DNA of 64,000 bases from Streptococcus sanguinis (GTDB lineage Bacteria; Bacillota; Bacilli; Lactobacillales; Streptococcaceae). Each line of letters begins with the position of its first letter. The stretch's first letter is position 1. The translations under genes and the position numbers were made by a program. Positions 52,349 to 61,519 of the stretch are shown piece after piece. The DNA lies in assembly GCA_013378335.1 (NCBI GenBank), contig CP040556.1, positions 1,736,001 to 1,800,000 on the forward strand, in the 5' to 3' direction. Under the pieces are notes generated by a model, which worked only from the letters and a program-made list of their open reading frames with translations, ran no database searches and had not been told where the DNA came from.

Positions 52349-53209
52349 CTAAAGAACTTCGTTACGCGACCGCTTTCGTGTTTGATAGTAGATTAAAAGC
52401 ACTAAAAATGACAAGGTCTGAGCCACGGTAATTCGAAGACTAAGTAGCTGATCCGTTCCGTTTTTTGATAGGACATGAAGCAGATTAACCACCGTGTTAT
52501 TAACAAACTGAACAGCCATACCCATATAGAGACTTCCCGTCATCTTAGCCATAAGAGCAAACTGAAGACCAATCAGAAAACTAGTGAGAACTAAAATCAA
52601 ACTATTAATACAGAAGCCTGTCAAGCTCATTTCCCCATCAAGCAAACTTCTGAAGGGTGCCATGATATGCCAGAAACCAAAAAGGAGACTCGAAAAAAGA
52701 GCTGCTTTTATAAAGCTGTATTTTCTTTCAAAAACTTTTTGAAAGAGTCCACGAAAGATTCCTTCTTCCATGAGGACATTGATGAGATTGCCTGCCAGAC
52801 AGATCAATAGAAAAAGAAGGCCCCTTTGCTGGCCGATATTGCCGTTGACCGAATAAGCAGACACATAGAAATCAAGCCCCAGAAAATTTCCTTGACTCAG
52901 CAACACAGCGATTTCTATCAGATAAGCTAAAGCAAAAAATAAACTCCCCCAGACTAGACCTAGACTAACTCGACGGAACAAGTTTTTTGTCCCCAAGCCA
53001 ATTTGTTTGAAATTCAGGCCGTAAAAACGCAAAGCTGGGACCAGTAGTACAAGCCCTAGGAGTTTGTGGACAAAAGATTCTCCCCAGAATGTCTGATCCG
53101 TCCTCAAAATCATGTAGTCTGCAATCCGCAGAATACAGCAAACCAAATAAATAATCAAAACAATTTGAATCTGTCGGACATATTGGTCTTTAATTCTCTT
53201 TATTTTCAT
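52349..53209 (-). CDS. CPBP-family intramembrane protein (Abi/Rce1 type)
   Basis: Membrane protein of 286 aa with about eight hydrophobic segments. The CPBP motifs are EEGIFRGLFQ (EExxxR) and FGFWH, with VQFVNNTV in place of the usual third His-Asn motif. Families of this type are intramembrane proteases or bacteriocin self-immunity proteins. It lies beside the ECF-type permease gene (19 bases), but a functional link is unproven. Confidence 0.85.
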   Translation of the reverse strand: MKIKRIKDQYVRQIQIVLIIYLVCCILRIADYMILRTDQTFWGESFVHKLLGLVLLVPALRFYGLNFKQIGLGTKNLFRRVSLGLVWGSLFFALAYLIEIAVLLSQGNFLGLDFYVSAYSVNGNIGQQRGLLFLLICLAGNLINVLMEEGIFRGLFQKVFERKYSFIKAALFSSLLFGFWHIMAPFRSLLDGEMSLTGFCINSLILVLTSFLIGLQFALMAKMTGSLYMGMAVQFVNNTVVNLLHVLSKNGTDQLLSLRITVAQTLSFLVLLIYYQTRKRSRNEVL

Positions 53210-53228
53210 ACTTTCTTATTCCCCTTTC

Positions 53229-54065
53229 CTACCTCCACGGATTGTAAAAGCGGCCGTTATTAACTGCGAAGAGAGCAAAGCAAAGCAATAGAAAAGCGAC
53301 TGCCAGTGTCAGCACCAGCATATCTCGTCTGCTTAGAGCCTGATAGGTATACCAGGTCCGTTTTTTATTTTTTCCGAAACGGCGCAGCTCCATGGCCGTG
53401 GCAATGGTATTGATGCGCTCTAGCGAGCTGAAAATCAACGGAATGATAATCTGCAGATTTCCTTTCACGCGCTGAGTCAGTTTGGCTTTCTTGGATAATT
53501 CCTGCCCACGCGCTTCCTGGGACATTCGAATCAGGAAGAACTCTTCCTGCAAATCTGGAATATAGCGAAGCGTCAGACTGACCGCGTAAGCAATTTTATA
53601 GGAAATACCAAGCTGATGTAGGCTGGAAGCAAACTGACTGGGATGGGTTGTCATGAGGAAAATCACTGCCAGAGGTATGGCCGAAACATACTTGAGCAGG
53701 AGATTAAAGAGGTAGAACAGCTCCTGAGCTGTTAGATTATAAGCTCCCCAGCCAGTCCAGAGGACATCTTTGGCTCCGTAGATATCGACACCATACTGAG
53801 GCGCGAAAAGATAGACCATCACTAAGTTAAGAGCAGCAAAGGATGCCGCAAAGACTAAAACAAATGAAATGTCTCGGATGCGGATGTGGGACAGCCGAAA
53901 GAGGCAGAGGGACAGCAGGGCTAGCACCAGCAAAAAGCGAGTATCAAAGCTGATCATGGCTGCTACTGATACCAGAACGAAGAACAGCATCTTGCTGGCA
54001 CCGGACAGACCATGAAGAAACGTCTCGCCTGCATGGTAGCCGATTAATTTTCGCTGATTAAGCAT
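53229..54065 (-). CDS. ECF transporter T-component-like permease
   Basis: Protein of 278 aa of the CbiQ/EcfT type: about five hydrophobic segments and the cytoplasmic coupling region [17 protein letters not shown] and [17 protein letters not shown], which has the two conserved short motifs including an Ala-x-Glu-x-Arg type helix. It couples ATP hydrolysis to a substrate-binding component. Overlaps the ATPase gene by 8 bases. Confidence 0.88.
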   Translation of the reverse strand: MLNQRKLIGYHAGETFLHGLSGASKMLFFVLVSVAAMISFDTRFLLVLALLSLCLFRLSHIRIRDISFVLVFAASFAALNLVMVYLFAPQYGVDIYGAKDVLWTGWGAYNLTAQELFYLFNLLLKYVSAIPLAVIFLMTTHPSQFASSLHQLGISYKIAYAVSLTLRYIPDLQEEFFLIRMSQEARGQELSKKAKLTQRVKGNLQIIIPLIFSSLERINTIATAMELRRFGKNKKRTWYTYQALSRRDMLVLTLAVAFLLLCFALFAVNNGRFYNPWR

Positions 54066-55742
54066 GCTTATCCTCCTTTTTTCGCATATAAAACTCGGTC
54101 AAAGCCAGAGGGTCGGCACCAATCTTCTCAGCCAGAGCAAAGATAGACGTTTCCTTTAGATGAGCCGCCGTAATCAACTCTTGATCTGTCAGCACCTGAG
54201 CAGGCGCCTTATCGGCTAAAATCTGACCATCCACCACAACCACTGCCCGATCTGAGTAATCCAGCATCAGCTGCATATCGTGCGTAATCATGATAATCGT
54301 ATGTCCCTGCTGATTGAGCTCGTCTAGAAAGTCCATCATCTCGGTATAATGGCGCTGGTCCTGACCAGCTGTCGGTTCATCCAAGAGGATAATCTCCGGA
54401 TTCAGCACCAAGATAGACGCAATAGTCACCCGCTTCTTCTGGCCGAAAGACAGGGCCGAAATCGGCCAACTACGAAATTCATAAAGGCCACAGGTCTTGA
54501 GAGCCGCATGGACCCGCTCTTCGATTTCCGCTTCTGCCAGTCCGCGCAAGCGCAAACCTAGAGCCACTTCATCAAAAATCATGGCTGCCGAAATCATCTG
54601 ATTGGGATTCTGCAGGACATAGCCAATCCGCTCAGCTCGCTCCTTGATAGAGTCTCCTTTGATGTTCTGACCTTTCCAGCTATAGCTTCCTTCAGTCTCA
54701 ATAAACTGACAGAGAGCCTTGGCCAGAGTTGACTTACCAGCTCCATTTTTACCAACGATGGCTATCCGCTCACCCTTGAAAATCTTCAGGCTGATATCCT
54801 GCAAAATAGGCTTGCCGCTGCTCTGGTAAGCAAAGGAAACATGTTCTAGTTCCAATAAGGGCTCCTGAGGCTCTTTATCAGAGTCAGACCAGTCTCTGCC
54901 CTCAAAGGTCACATCTGCCAGCTGTAGCTGATCCAAACGGGACAATCTTTCAGTATTTTCCACATCAACACCCAACTGGCGTAGAGTGGTAATGTAGAGC
55001 GGTTCGCGGATGCCATTTTCAGCTAGCAGCTGGGTCCTGAGCAGGTCATCCGGCTGTCCGTCAAAGAGAATGCGTCCGTCATTGACAAGCACTAGTCTGT
55101 CTACCGGTCTGTAAAGAACATCTTCCAAGCGATGCTCGATAATCAGAGTCGTCGTTTCCGTCTCCCGATGAAGCTGGTCAATCAAATCAATGGTATCCTG
55201 ACCCGACTTGGGATCCAGATTGGCCAAGGGCTCGTCAAAAAGCAGAATAGGACTCTCGTCAATCAAAACCCCAGCCAGACTGACGCGCTGCTTTTGACCA
55301 CCTGATAGATCCTGGGGCCGATGCTGTAAAAGCTCAGCTAAATCCAGCTTCTCTGACCAGGTTTTAACTTTTTCGCGCATAAGCGACAGCTCCATCACGT
55401 CATTTTCCAACGCAAAGGCCAGATCTTCTGCTACGCTAAGCCCGATAAACTGGCCATCCGTGTCCTGCAAGACCGTGCTGACAAGATTGGACTTATCATA
55501 AATGCTGGATTCAAAGGCTGGCTGCCCCTTAATCAAGAGCTGACCGCTGGCCTCTCCTTTATAAATGTTAGGTATAATTCCATTAAGGCACTGGCCCAGC
55601 GTTGACTTCCCAGAGCCAGACGGCCCGACAATCAGAACCTTCTCCCCTCGTAAATAGTCAGATTGATCTGCTTCAGGGTCGGCTCAGACTGGGCCTGATA
55701 TTGAAAGCTAAAGTCTTCAAATTGGATAATTGGTTTTTTCAT
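54058..55742 (-). CDS. Two-domain ECF-type ABC ATPase, apparent frameshift
   Basis: Fused ATPase of the YkoD/EcfA type (about 561 aa if intact). The ATG at 55742 reads [20 protein letters not shown] and runs into TGA within about 37 codons. The break is a run of four G on the minus strand (55644-55647): with five the sequence reads [20 protein letters not shown], the first Walker A. Domain 1 then has [15 protein letters not shown] and [13 protein letters not shown]; domain 2 has [31 protein letters not shown] and [14 protein letters not shown]. It partners the T-component gene downstream. Confidence 0.88.
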
Positions 55743-55751
55743 CTTATTTCT

Positions 55752-56513
55752 CTATAGTGCCAGAGCGATTTGAATCGCGAGATTGGCAATCTTATCTTTT
55801 TCGTCTAAGTCTGCATGATTGGCTAAGTTGCGCATATCCCAAGCTTCCTCAGACAAGTGGTCGGCTGCATAAAAGAACTGGCAGACGATTATCTCTCGAA
55901 AAGCTGCTAAGGCCGCTACAGCTGAGCATTCCATATCCACACAGATAGCTCCCTCAGCCTTTCTCTGACGGAGTTTAGCTGGTGTCTCACGGTAAATGCC
56001 GTCTGTCGTCCAGACCTTGCCCTTGCTATGGGAAATCCCGCGCTCATCCAGAAAAGCCGTCAAAAAATCTTTCAAGCCAAGATTGACTTCCTGCTCACGG
56101 CTAGCTGGCTGGTAGTGATAGCTAGTCCCCTCATCACGCAGGGCCTCCGTCGGGATAATGACAGACGTTTCCTTAATCTCCTCATCCAAGATACCGCAAG
56201 TACCGAAAAGCACCAGCTTCTTCATGCCAAAAGCAATCAGGTCTTCCAGAATAGCCACACAGGCCGAAGCTCCAACCGGTGCATTGAAGAGAGCCAGTTC
56301 CCGTCCATCCGCGAAAATACGATAGATAGGAATTTCAATATTAGCCATGCTGGTCGTCGTAATCAGTTCATGCTCAAAATCCGCTAGCATCCGCGCAAAA
56401 GTCTCTCTGGCAAAACAGGAAACAGCCGTCTCTGGAAAACCCTCTATGGATTCATTCAAGTCTTTTGGGTTGATGATGGCCTTGCGACTTTGGTCAAATT
56501 CTTCAAGTATCAT
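55752..56513 (-). CDS. Nucleoside phosphorylase (uridine phosphorylase family)
   Basis: Protein of 253 aa with the PNP/UDP phosphorylase fold: NAPVGASACVAILEDLI, LFGTCGILDEEIKET, TTDGIYRETPAKLRQRKAEG and CVDMECSAVAALAAFR with the ribose-binding Glu. Reaction: nucleoside plus phosphate to base plus ribose-1-phosphate. It lies 9 bases upstream of the ECF ATPase, so nucleoside or nucleobase uptake by the transporter is an attractive guess. A leader hairpin CAGCAGAGAACTGCTG lies upstream at 56551-56566. Confidence 0.88.
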   Translation of the reverse strand: MILEEFDQSRKAIINPKDLNESIEGFPETAVSCFARETFARMLADFEHELITTTSMANIEIPIYRIFADGRELALFNAPVGASACVAILEDLIAFGMKKLVLFGTCGILDEEIKETSVIIPTEALRDEGTSYHYQPASREQEVNLGLKDFLTAFLDERGISHSKGKVWTTDGIYRETPAKLRQRKAEGAICVDMECSAVAALAAFREIIVCQFFYAADHLSEEAWDMRNLANHADLDEKDKIANLAIQIALAL

Positions 56514-56700
56514 AGGCTTGCTTTCTTATCCCTTTCTTCCTGATGAAACAGGCAGCAGTTCTCTGCTGACTTCATCTTACCATTGTATCATAAAAAGGCG
56601 GTCTGCTGAACGCTGCCTGCATATTTTCTACATAGCCAAAGCCATAGGCAGACTCTATAGCTACAAATGAGGTGAATACTTTGTCCAATGATTTTCCAAC

Positions 56701-56727
56701 AAAAAAGACTGGGCATAAATCCCAATC
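56701..56727 (-). terminator. Terminator of the SemiSWEET gene
   Basis: GATTGGG, a 7-base loop, CCCAGTC, then TTTTTT on the minus strand, shortly after the stop codon of the SemiSWEET gene. Confidence 0.8.
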
Positions 56728-56732
56728 TCATC

Positions 56733-56993
56733 TTACATAAGGGCTGTTGCAGCAGTAATCAAGCCAAATACAATACCCGGCATATTAGCCGCTGCCAAAG
56801 GAATGTCCCGCTTCTCTTTAAATAGACCATAAATGACCCAGAGAGTACAGTTTAGAGCAGCTACTGAAGGCTGGATAAAGTCACCCTTGTTGCCAGCTAG
56901 ATTATTCATAATCTGTGGGATATAGGAAACATACATCATAACAGACATAAAAGTGGCCACCCAGCCCAAGATTAGCATGTGTTTTTCTTTCAT
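56733..56993 (-). CDS. SemiSWEET-family small sugar transporter
   Basis: Protein of 86 aa with three membrane segments and the PQ-loop sequence MYVSYIPQIMNNLAGNKGDF, then ALNCTLWVIYGLFKEKRDIP with the conserved Asn and Trp. SemiSWEETs form dimers that carry sugars by facilitated diffusion. RBS AAGGAG. It is a single-gene unit. Confidence 0.9.
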   Translation of the reverse strand: MKEKHMLILGWVATFMSVMMYVSYIPQIMNNLAGNKGDFIQPSVAALNCTLWVIYGLFKEKRDIPLAAANMPGIVFGLITAATALM

Positions 56994-57117
56994 TTCGTTC
57001 TCCTTTTTATAAAACTGACCTCTATTCTATAGCTTCTTTTTGAAATTTTCAAGATATTTTCAATAATGTTATCAAAAAGAAAAGAGTCACAAAATTGTGA
57101 GAACTGCTGACAGACCT

Positions 57118-57140
57118 AAAAAAGCCGCCTTTTGGCAGCT
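57118..57140 (-). terminator. Terminator of the DUF4299 gene
   Basis: AGCTGCC, AAAA loop, GGCGGCT and then TTTTTT on the minus strand. Confidence 0.8.
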
Positions 57141-57173
57141 CTGTTAAGATTCAAAAAGTAAATTTTCCTAGCG

Positions 57174-58091
57174 CTAAAACTTCGGTTCTCCATCGGGAAG
57201 TTGAGCCAAAATAGCTTCCAGTTCCAGCCGATTGAGTGGCTGAATCCGAATCTGACTGGAATCCAGATAAGTGCGGTGAGTGTCTGGAATCTTCTCCAAA
57301 AAATCTTTTAAATCCTTTGTTGTCAGATATTTATAGCCCTGCGGACTGCTGGCATCCTCTATCAGGATATGGAGATGCCATTCCATGTCTTGACTAGCAC
57401 CGCTCTCAATCATCTCTTTAACCAGGTAGCCCTTGGGCATGGGCTGAGTAGGAAGGACTGTATCCACTCCTTCTGCCAGAACATAAGAACCCAGGTATTT
57501 CCCACCCTGATCCTTATAATACTTAGGAGTAGAAAATTGACTCTGAACCTGCTGCATCTCAGCCATCTGCCTGCCAAACTCCTCCACAGGATCTTCAGCC
57601 TTGAATAGTTCCAGAAGCTTTTCCTGCGACATGTACAAATCATGAGCATAGCCTTCGAAAACATGCATAGGCGCAGCTGCCACTCTGGCATCGTTCAGGC
57701 CATAGAGAATATCCGCTTCAAAATCAATATTAAAAATCCCGTCAGCAGTATAAGTGGTGCCGTATTCATCGACAATATCCTGCTTCATCTTTTGAGCCAA
57801 ACGACTCATAAAGAGAATGGCCCCTTTCCAGTCACCCACAGTCGATGGTGTCAAGACGCGGATCTGATAGGTTTCTCGGTCTGGCAGATAATAAACTTCA
57901 AACCCTCGGCCTGCCCCTTCCCAATAGACAGCCAGAAAAGTTCCGACCTGTCCCAAGGATTGATAAGCCTTATCGCCCTCGAGGCCTACAACCTCAAGCC
58001 CTTCTACCAAGGAAACCAAAGACAAGGGTGTTTCGACCGCCTTATAGCTAAACAAGCCCTTTCGATTCTGAATGTAAAAAGAAATACTCAT
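57174..58091 (-). CDS. DUF4299 family protein
   Basis: Protein of 305 aa from MSISFYIQNRKGLFSYKAVE, with no hydrophobic segment. It resembles the streptococcal DUF4299 family (EVYYLPDRETYQIRVLTPST, HVFEGYAHDLYMSQEKLLEL). Function unknown. The start at 58091 is preceded by AAGGAGC. A terminator follows. Confidence 0.8.
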   Translation of the reverse strand: MSISFYIQNRKGLFSYKAVETPLSLVSLVEGLEVVGLEGDKAYQSLGQVGTFLAVYWEGAGRGFEVYYLPDRETYQIRVLTPSTVGDWKGAILFMSRLAQKMKQDIVDEYGTTYTADGIFNIDFEADILYGLNDARVAAAPMHVFEGYAHDLYMSQEKLLELFKAEDPVEEFGRQMAEMQQVQSQFSTPKYYKDQGGKYLGSYVLAEGVDTVLPTQPMPKGYLVKEMIESGASQDMEWHLHILIEDASSPQGYKYLTTKDLKDFLEKIPDTHRTYLDSSQIRIQPLNRLELEAILAQLPDGEPKF

Positions 58092-58136
58092 ACCATGCTC
58101 CTTTCTAACGACAAAAGCCTTTCTGAAAGCGAGAAA

Positions 58137-58388
58137 ATGCAAAATCAACACTCAATACTGGTACAAACTCGCTTTTTTCCAAGGCTTTTAGGGATAAACT
58201 CCATTCGCAAAACGGACTCTGGTATTAGTATAACATTTTTGGAAGGAAAAGACGAAAAAACCTGTATCCATGAAGAGACGTTCCGGCTGAAAACTTCATT
58301 AATACAGGTTGTCACAAGATATCTGAACTTCATAAAAGAACAAGGGACAAACTGGGCCTGGTTTCTAAATGTGCCAAACTCATTCTGA
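58137..58388 (+). CDS. Possible small gene opposite the DUF4299/TfoX gap
   Basis: An 83-codon frame from the ATG at 58137 (MQNQHSILVQTRFFPRLLGI) uses a plausible amino-acid mix (GISITFLEGKDEKTCIHEE, RYLNFIKEQGTNWAWFLNVP) and fills the otherwise empty 58092-58395 gap. RBS is weak (GAAAGCGAG). It is in the same frame as a longer shadow frame through DUF4299, which lowers my confidence. Confidence 0.3.
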   Translation: MQNQHSILVQTRFFPRLLGINSIRKTDSGISITFLEGKDEKTCIHEETFRLKTSLIQVVTRYLNFIKEQGTNWAWFLNVPNSF

Positions 58389-58395
58389 GCTCTTC

Positions 58396-58755
58396 TTACT
58401 TTTTATCCTGCTGCGTCATCTCCTGATTGTAGGACAAGGCTAGCTTGATCCAGTAAGACAGTTCTTTTTGTCCTTCGGCATCTAAATCAATATAGCCATG
58501 ATAAAGCCTGCCCTTCATTAACGTCACACTAGCACCATTTTTGGGCAGGACCTGCTTTTCCATTTCCTTACCGATGCGTACCATGACAAGCTCTTGACTT
58601 CTCGAACTCACAGTAACGGTCATCTTACCTCGGACCATAAAAGCCAAACCACCAAACATCTTCTTCTCTTCTACCTCTTCTTCAAAAACATGAGGAGGAA
58701 GTTCAGTAGCTAAAATGGCACGGACTTGCTGGGCTAAGGATTCACTATAAGCCAT
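58396..58755 (-). CDS. TfoX N-terminal-domain protein
   Basis: Protein of 119 aa with the TfoX_N fold: EEKKMFGGLAFMVRGKMTVT, RIGKEMEKQVL and LMKGRLYHGYIDL. TfoX in Haemophilus controls competence; short streptococcal homologues have unknown function. Its neighbours are the PhnB-like and AraC-type genes, also minus. Confidence 0.88.
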   Translation of the reverse strand: MAYSESLAQQVRAILATELPPHVFEEEVEEKKMFGGLAFMVRGKMTVTVSSRSQELVMVRIGKEMEKQVLPKNGASVTLMKGRLYHGYIDLDAEGQKELSYWIKLALSYNQEMTQQDKK

Positions 58756-58764
58756 CCTTCTACC

Positions 58765-59180
58765 TCATTTCATCACATCCCAGCCGATACCAAAACGGTC
58801 AATCAAGCGGCCATAAAACTCTGCGAAAGCTTGTTCCTCTAAAGGATAGAGAATTTGTCCACCTTCAGCAAGCTTGGCAAAAAGCTCATCGGCTTCTTCT
58901 CTACTGTCTGGGCTCAGAACCAACCATTGATTGGGCTGATGATTGCTAGGAATAGATAGGTTGTTAAAAATGCCTACATCTCCTCACCATTCAGGGTTAA
59001 GTTTTCCGTATCTAAGGCAATCCAGGCAACCTTATCTCGTTTTTCTGCAGGAAGGTTAGCTGGATCCATCATATCACTAGCTCTAACAAGTCCCTTTATC
59101 TCTGTCTGAAAAAGGTCCGCATAAAAACGAAAAGCTTCTTCGGCCTGACCATTAAAACTTAAAAACACGTCTAATTTCAT
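58765..59180 (-). CDS. PhnB/VOC-like protein, apparent frameshift
   Basis: Small glyoxalase-superfamily protein (138 aa if intact). The first part MKLDVFLSFNGQAEEAFRFY ... ENLTLNGEEM ends at TAG, while another frame downstream gives VGIFNNLSIPSNHQ ... EFYGRLIDRFGIGWDVMK. One missing base next to the ATG in GAGATGTAGG (58977-58982) explains it: with ATGGTAGG the chain is EEMVGIFNNL. The family often sits beside TfoX-like and AraC-type genes; the function here is unknown. Confidence 0.82.
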
Positions 59181-59404
59181 TATTGTTCCTCCAATTTTTT
59201 ATATCTGAGAATAGATCTCTAGTATCAGTTTATCAATTAGGATAAAAATTTTCTTATTCTCAATTGCGCTTGTTTGGCTAGGGAACGCATGATTAAAACT
59301 GGAAGATTAACTGTAATAGGTGGATCACTGGGCAAGGGCCTGCGCATGCTGATTTCCTCTTGATAGATGCTATCGCCTGAAAAAGTGAGAGGTTCATCGC
59401 TGCC

Positions 59405-60040
59405 TCAGCGAAAGTTGTGTTTCAAGACATAGTTTTTAGTTAGGCGTAAATCCTCCAGCAATTCACAGGCCAAAAGATAGTAGTGACCATCCGGTACATT
59501 TTCAAAAGTAAACCGTCTCTCCTGACTCAGTGCTACTCCGATAACCGGCTCTTCTTTGGGTATGCGGGTCTTAAAAAGCCCGACACAGCTAATGCGTGGT
59601 TCATACCCCTCAGGATAAGATAGCGCCACAGTCAACCGATTGTCACTTTTACAGTCGGGATCCTGATGCAACAAAGCTCCCTTCTCATCCAGCTGTTTTA
59701 CCATAAAATCATAAGCTTTGGTTGATTCCTGATAATATTTTTTGGGTGAAAGTCCAGTATGTCGCTTAAAAGTATTGGAAAAACTGCCTAGACTATCATA
59801 ACCAGCTTCCATAGAGGTCTCGGTCACATTTTGCCGTCCTTCCACAATTTCCTGAATCCCCTTTTCCATCTTAAGAGCTTCCATATATTGCTTGATAGAA
59901 AAGCCCATCTTTTTCTTGAAAGTTCTGGATAGATGGGAAGGACTATAATGGAAATACTGAGCCAAATCAGTCAGACTCAGCTCTTCATCTGCATGCTGAC
60001 GCAGATAGGCTGCCACTTCTTCCATAATAGCTTTAGACAT
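59405..60040 (-). CDS. AraC-family regulator, with a possible premature stop
   Basis: Regulator of 211 aa with an N-terminal AraC DNA-binding domain: two HTHs (YLRQHADEELSLTDLAQYFH, MEAGYDSLGSFSNTFKRHTG, LSPKKYYQ) and a C-terminal part of unknown type. The start at 60040 has AAAGGAG. After the TGA at 59405-59407 the same frame stays open for 55 codons to a TAA at 59237-59239 (GSDEPLTFSGDSIYQEEISM), and looks coding. A nonsense change or a base error may have cut off the last fifth. Confidence 0.82.
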   Translation of the reverse strand: MSKAIMEEVAAYLRQHADEELSLTDLAQYFHYSPSHLSRTFKKKMGFSIKQYMEALKMEKGIQEIVEGRQNVTETSMEAGYDSLGSFSNTFKRHTGLSPKKYYQESTKAYDFMVKQLDEKGALLHQDPDCKSDNRLTVALSYPEGYEPRISCVGLFKTRIPKEEPVIGVALSQERRFTFENVPDGHYYLLACELLEDLRLTKNYVLKHNFR

Positions 60041-60223
60041 AGACTTGCTCCTTTCCCATTTATTTAAGCTCATTATATCATATCAAAAAGAAAGGACAAA
60101 AAATCAAAACCGCAGAAAGAAAACCAGAAAGTAAGTGATACTCCGCGAGATGTCCCAAGAACATGAGGAAATAGTCTGCTTTTCCAAATCTCTGTCCAAC
60201 AAGCCTTTTACCTGTAAATAAAT

Positions 60224-60377
60224 GAGTCTGGGACAAAAGTCCAACCTCAAATATAAAAAGCGAACAAAACGAGTTTTCTGGTAATCAGAATTCTGCTTTG
60301 TTCGCTTTTCGCATTTAATTATAGATTTGAAGGGCTTAATAATTAAGATTTTTAAAAATTGAAATCTTTTTGTCCCA
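60224..60377. repeat. 154-bp dispersed repeat, copy B
   Basis: See copy A at 52147-52300; same length and two differences. It occupies most of the 354-base gap between the AraC-type gene and trhO, so it sits downstream of trhO and upstream of the regulator. The gap also holds 60041-60223, AT-rich and without a clear gene. Confidence 0.9.
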
Positions 60378-60394
60378 AACTCTTCACGATTAAA

Positions 60395-61381
60395 TTACTG
60401 AGCCACTAGTGTTTCCAAGCTTTCTCCAATCGCAGCCAAACGCTCCACCACTTCTGCTTGACTCAGGTCGTTTTCAGCCACATAGCGGTTGCGAGGATGA
60501 ATGCGGCATTCGTGAGAACAGCCACGGAGGTACTTGTCTTCATTTTCTTCTGAAGTCAAGATGCGGCGGTTACACTCTGGATTGCCACAGTTGACATAGC
60601 GCTCGCAAGGAGTCCCGTCAAACCAGTCTTTCCCAATCACGACTGGATCAACATGGTTGATATCAACGGAGATACGCTCATCAAAGACATACATCTTGCC
60701 GTCCCAAAGCTCACCTTGAACTTCTGGATCCTTGCCGTAAGTCGCGATACCGCCATGAAGCTGGCCGACATCCTTGTAGCCTTCACGCACCATCCAGCCT
60801 GAGAATTTCTCACAACGAACACCACCGGTACAGTAAACAACCACGCGCTTGTCCATGAACTTCTCTTTGTTATCACGGACCCATTGCGGCAATTCGCGGA
60901 AGTTACGGATGTCTGGACGAATGGCCCCACGGAAGTGACCCAAATCGTACTCATAGTCGTTACGAGTATCTAGGACAACAGTGTCTTCGTCCAAGAGCGC
61001 TTCCTTAAATTCCTTAGGTGACAAGTAAGCTCCTGTCGTCTCCAGCGGGTTGATGTCATTATCAAAATCATTGTCTTCCAAGCCCAAGTGCACGATTTCT
61101 TTCTTGTAGCGAACAAACATTTTCTTGAAAGCTTGTTCGTTTTCTTCGTCAATCTTGAACCAAAGGTCTTCCATGCCCGGAAGGCTGTGCACATAATCCA
61201 TGTATTTTTGAGTGGTTTCATAATCACCAGAAACCGTTCCATTGATTCCCTCATCTGCTACCAAGATACGGCCTTTAAGACCGATAGATTTACAGAAGGC
61301 CAGATGATCAGCTGCAAATTTCTCAGCATTCTCAATCGGAACATATTTGTAGTAAAGTAGGACGCGAATATCTTTTGCCAT
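60395..61381 (-). CDS. trhO: tRNA uridine-34 hydroxylase TrhO (rhodanese family)
   Basis: Protein of 328 aa: an N-terminal UPF0176 domain ([20 protein letters not shown]), a rhodanese domain with [20 protein letters not shown] and the active-site Cys in [13 protein letters not shown], and a C-terminal cysteine-rich module ([18 protein letters not shown]). TrhO hydroxylates U34 of some tRNAs using oxygen. Terminated probably by repeat B. Confidence 0.94.
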   Translation of the reverse strand: MAKDIRVLLYYKYVPIENAEKFAADHLAFCKSIGLKGRILVADEGINGTVSGDYETTQKYMDYVHSLPGMEDLWFKIDEENEQAFKKMFVRYKKEIVHLGLEDNDFDNDINPLETTGAYLSPKEFKEALLDEDTVVLDTRNDYEYDLGHFRGAIRPDIRNFRELPQWVRDNKEKFMDKRVVVYCTGGVRCEKFSGWMVREGYKDVGQLHGGIATYGKDPEVQGELWDGKMYVFDERISVDINHVDPVVIGKDWFDGTPCERYVNCGNPECNRRILTSEENEDKYLRGCSHECRIHPRNRYVAENDLSQAEVVERLAAIGESLETLVAQ

Positions 61382-61519
61382 AAGATTTCAACTCTCTTTT
61401 CTCTATAAAATTTTCTGAATTTTTTAATTCATCTATTTATTATAACCCGAGAAGAAAAGCTGGGCAAAAAATTTGTTTGAAAAATAGCAGAGCTGGAAAG
61501 TTTAAATGAAAAGGACAAG

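Noticed and set aside
56520..56660. A possible riboswitch upstream of the nucleoside phosphorylase gene
   Set aside because: Only a simple hairpin (CAGCAG/CTGCTG) is visible; no conserved aptamer core could be matched by eye.
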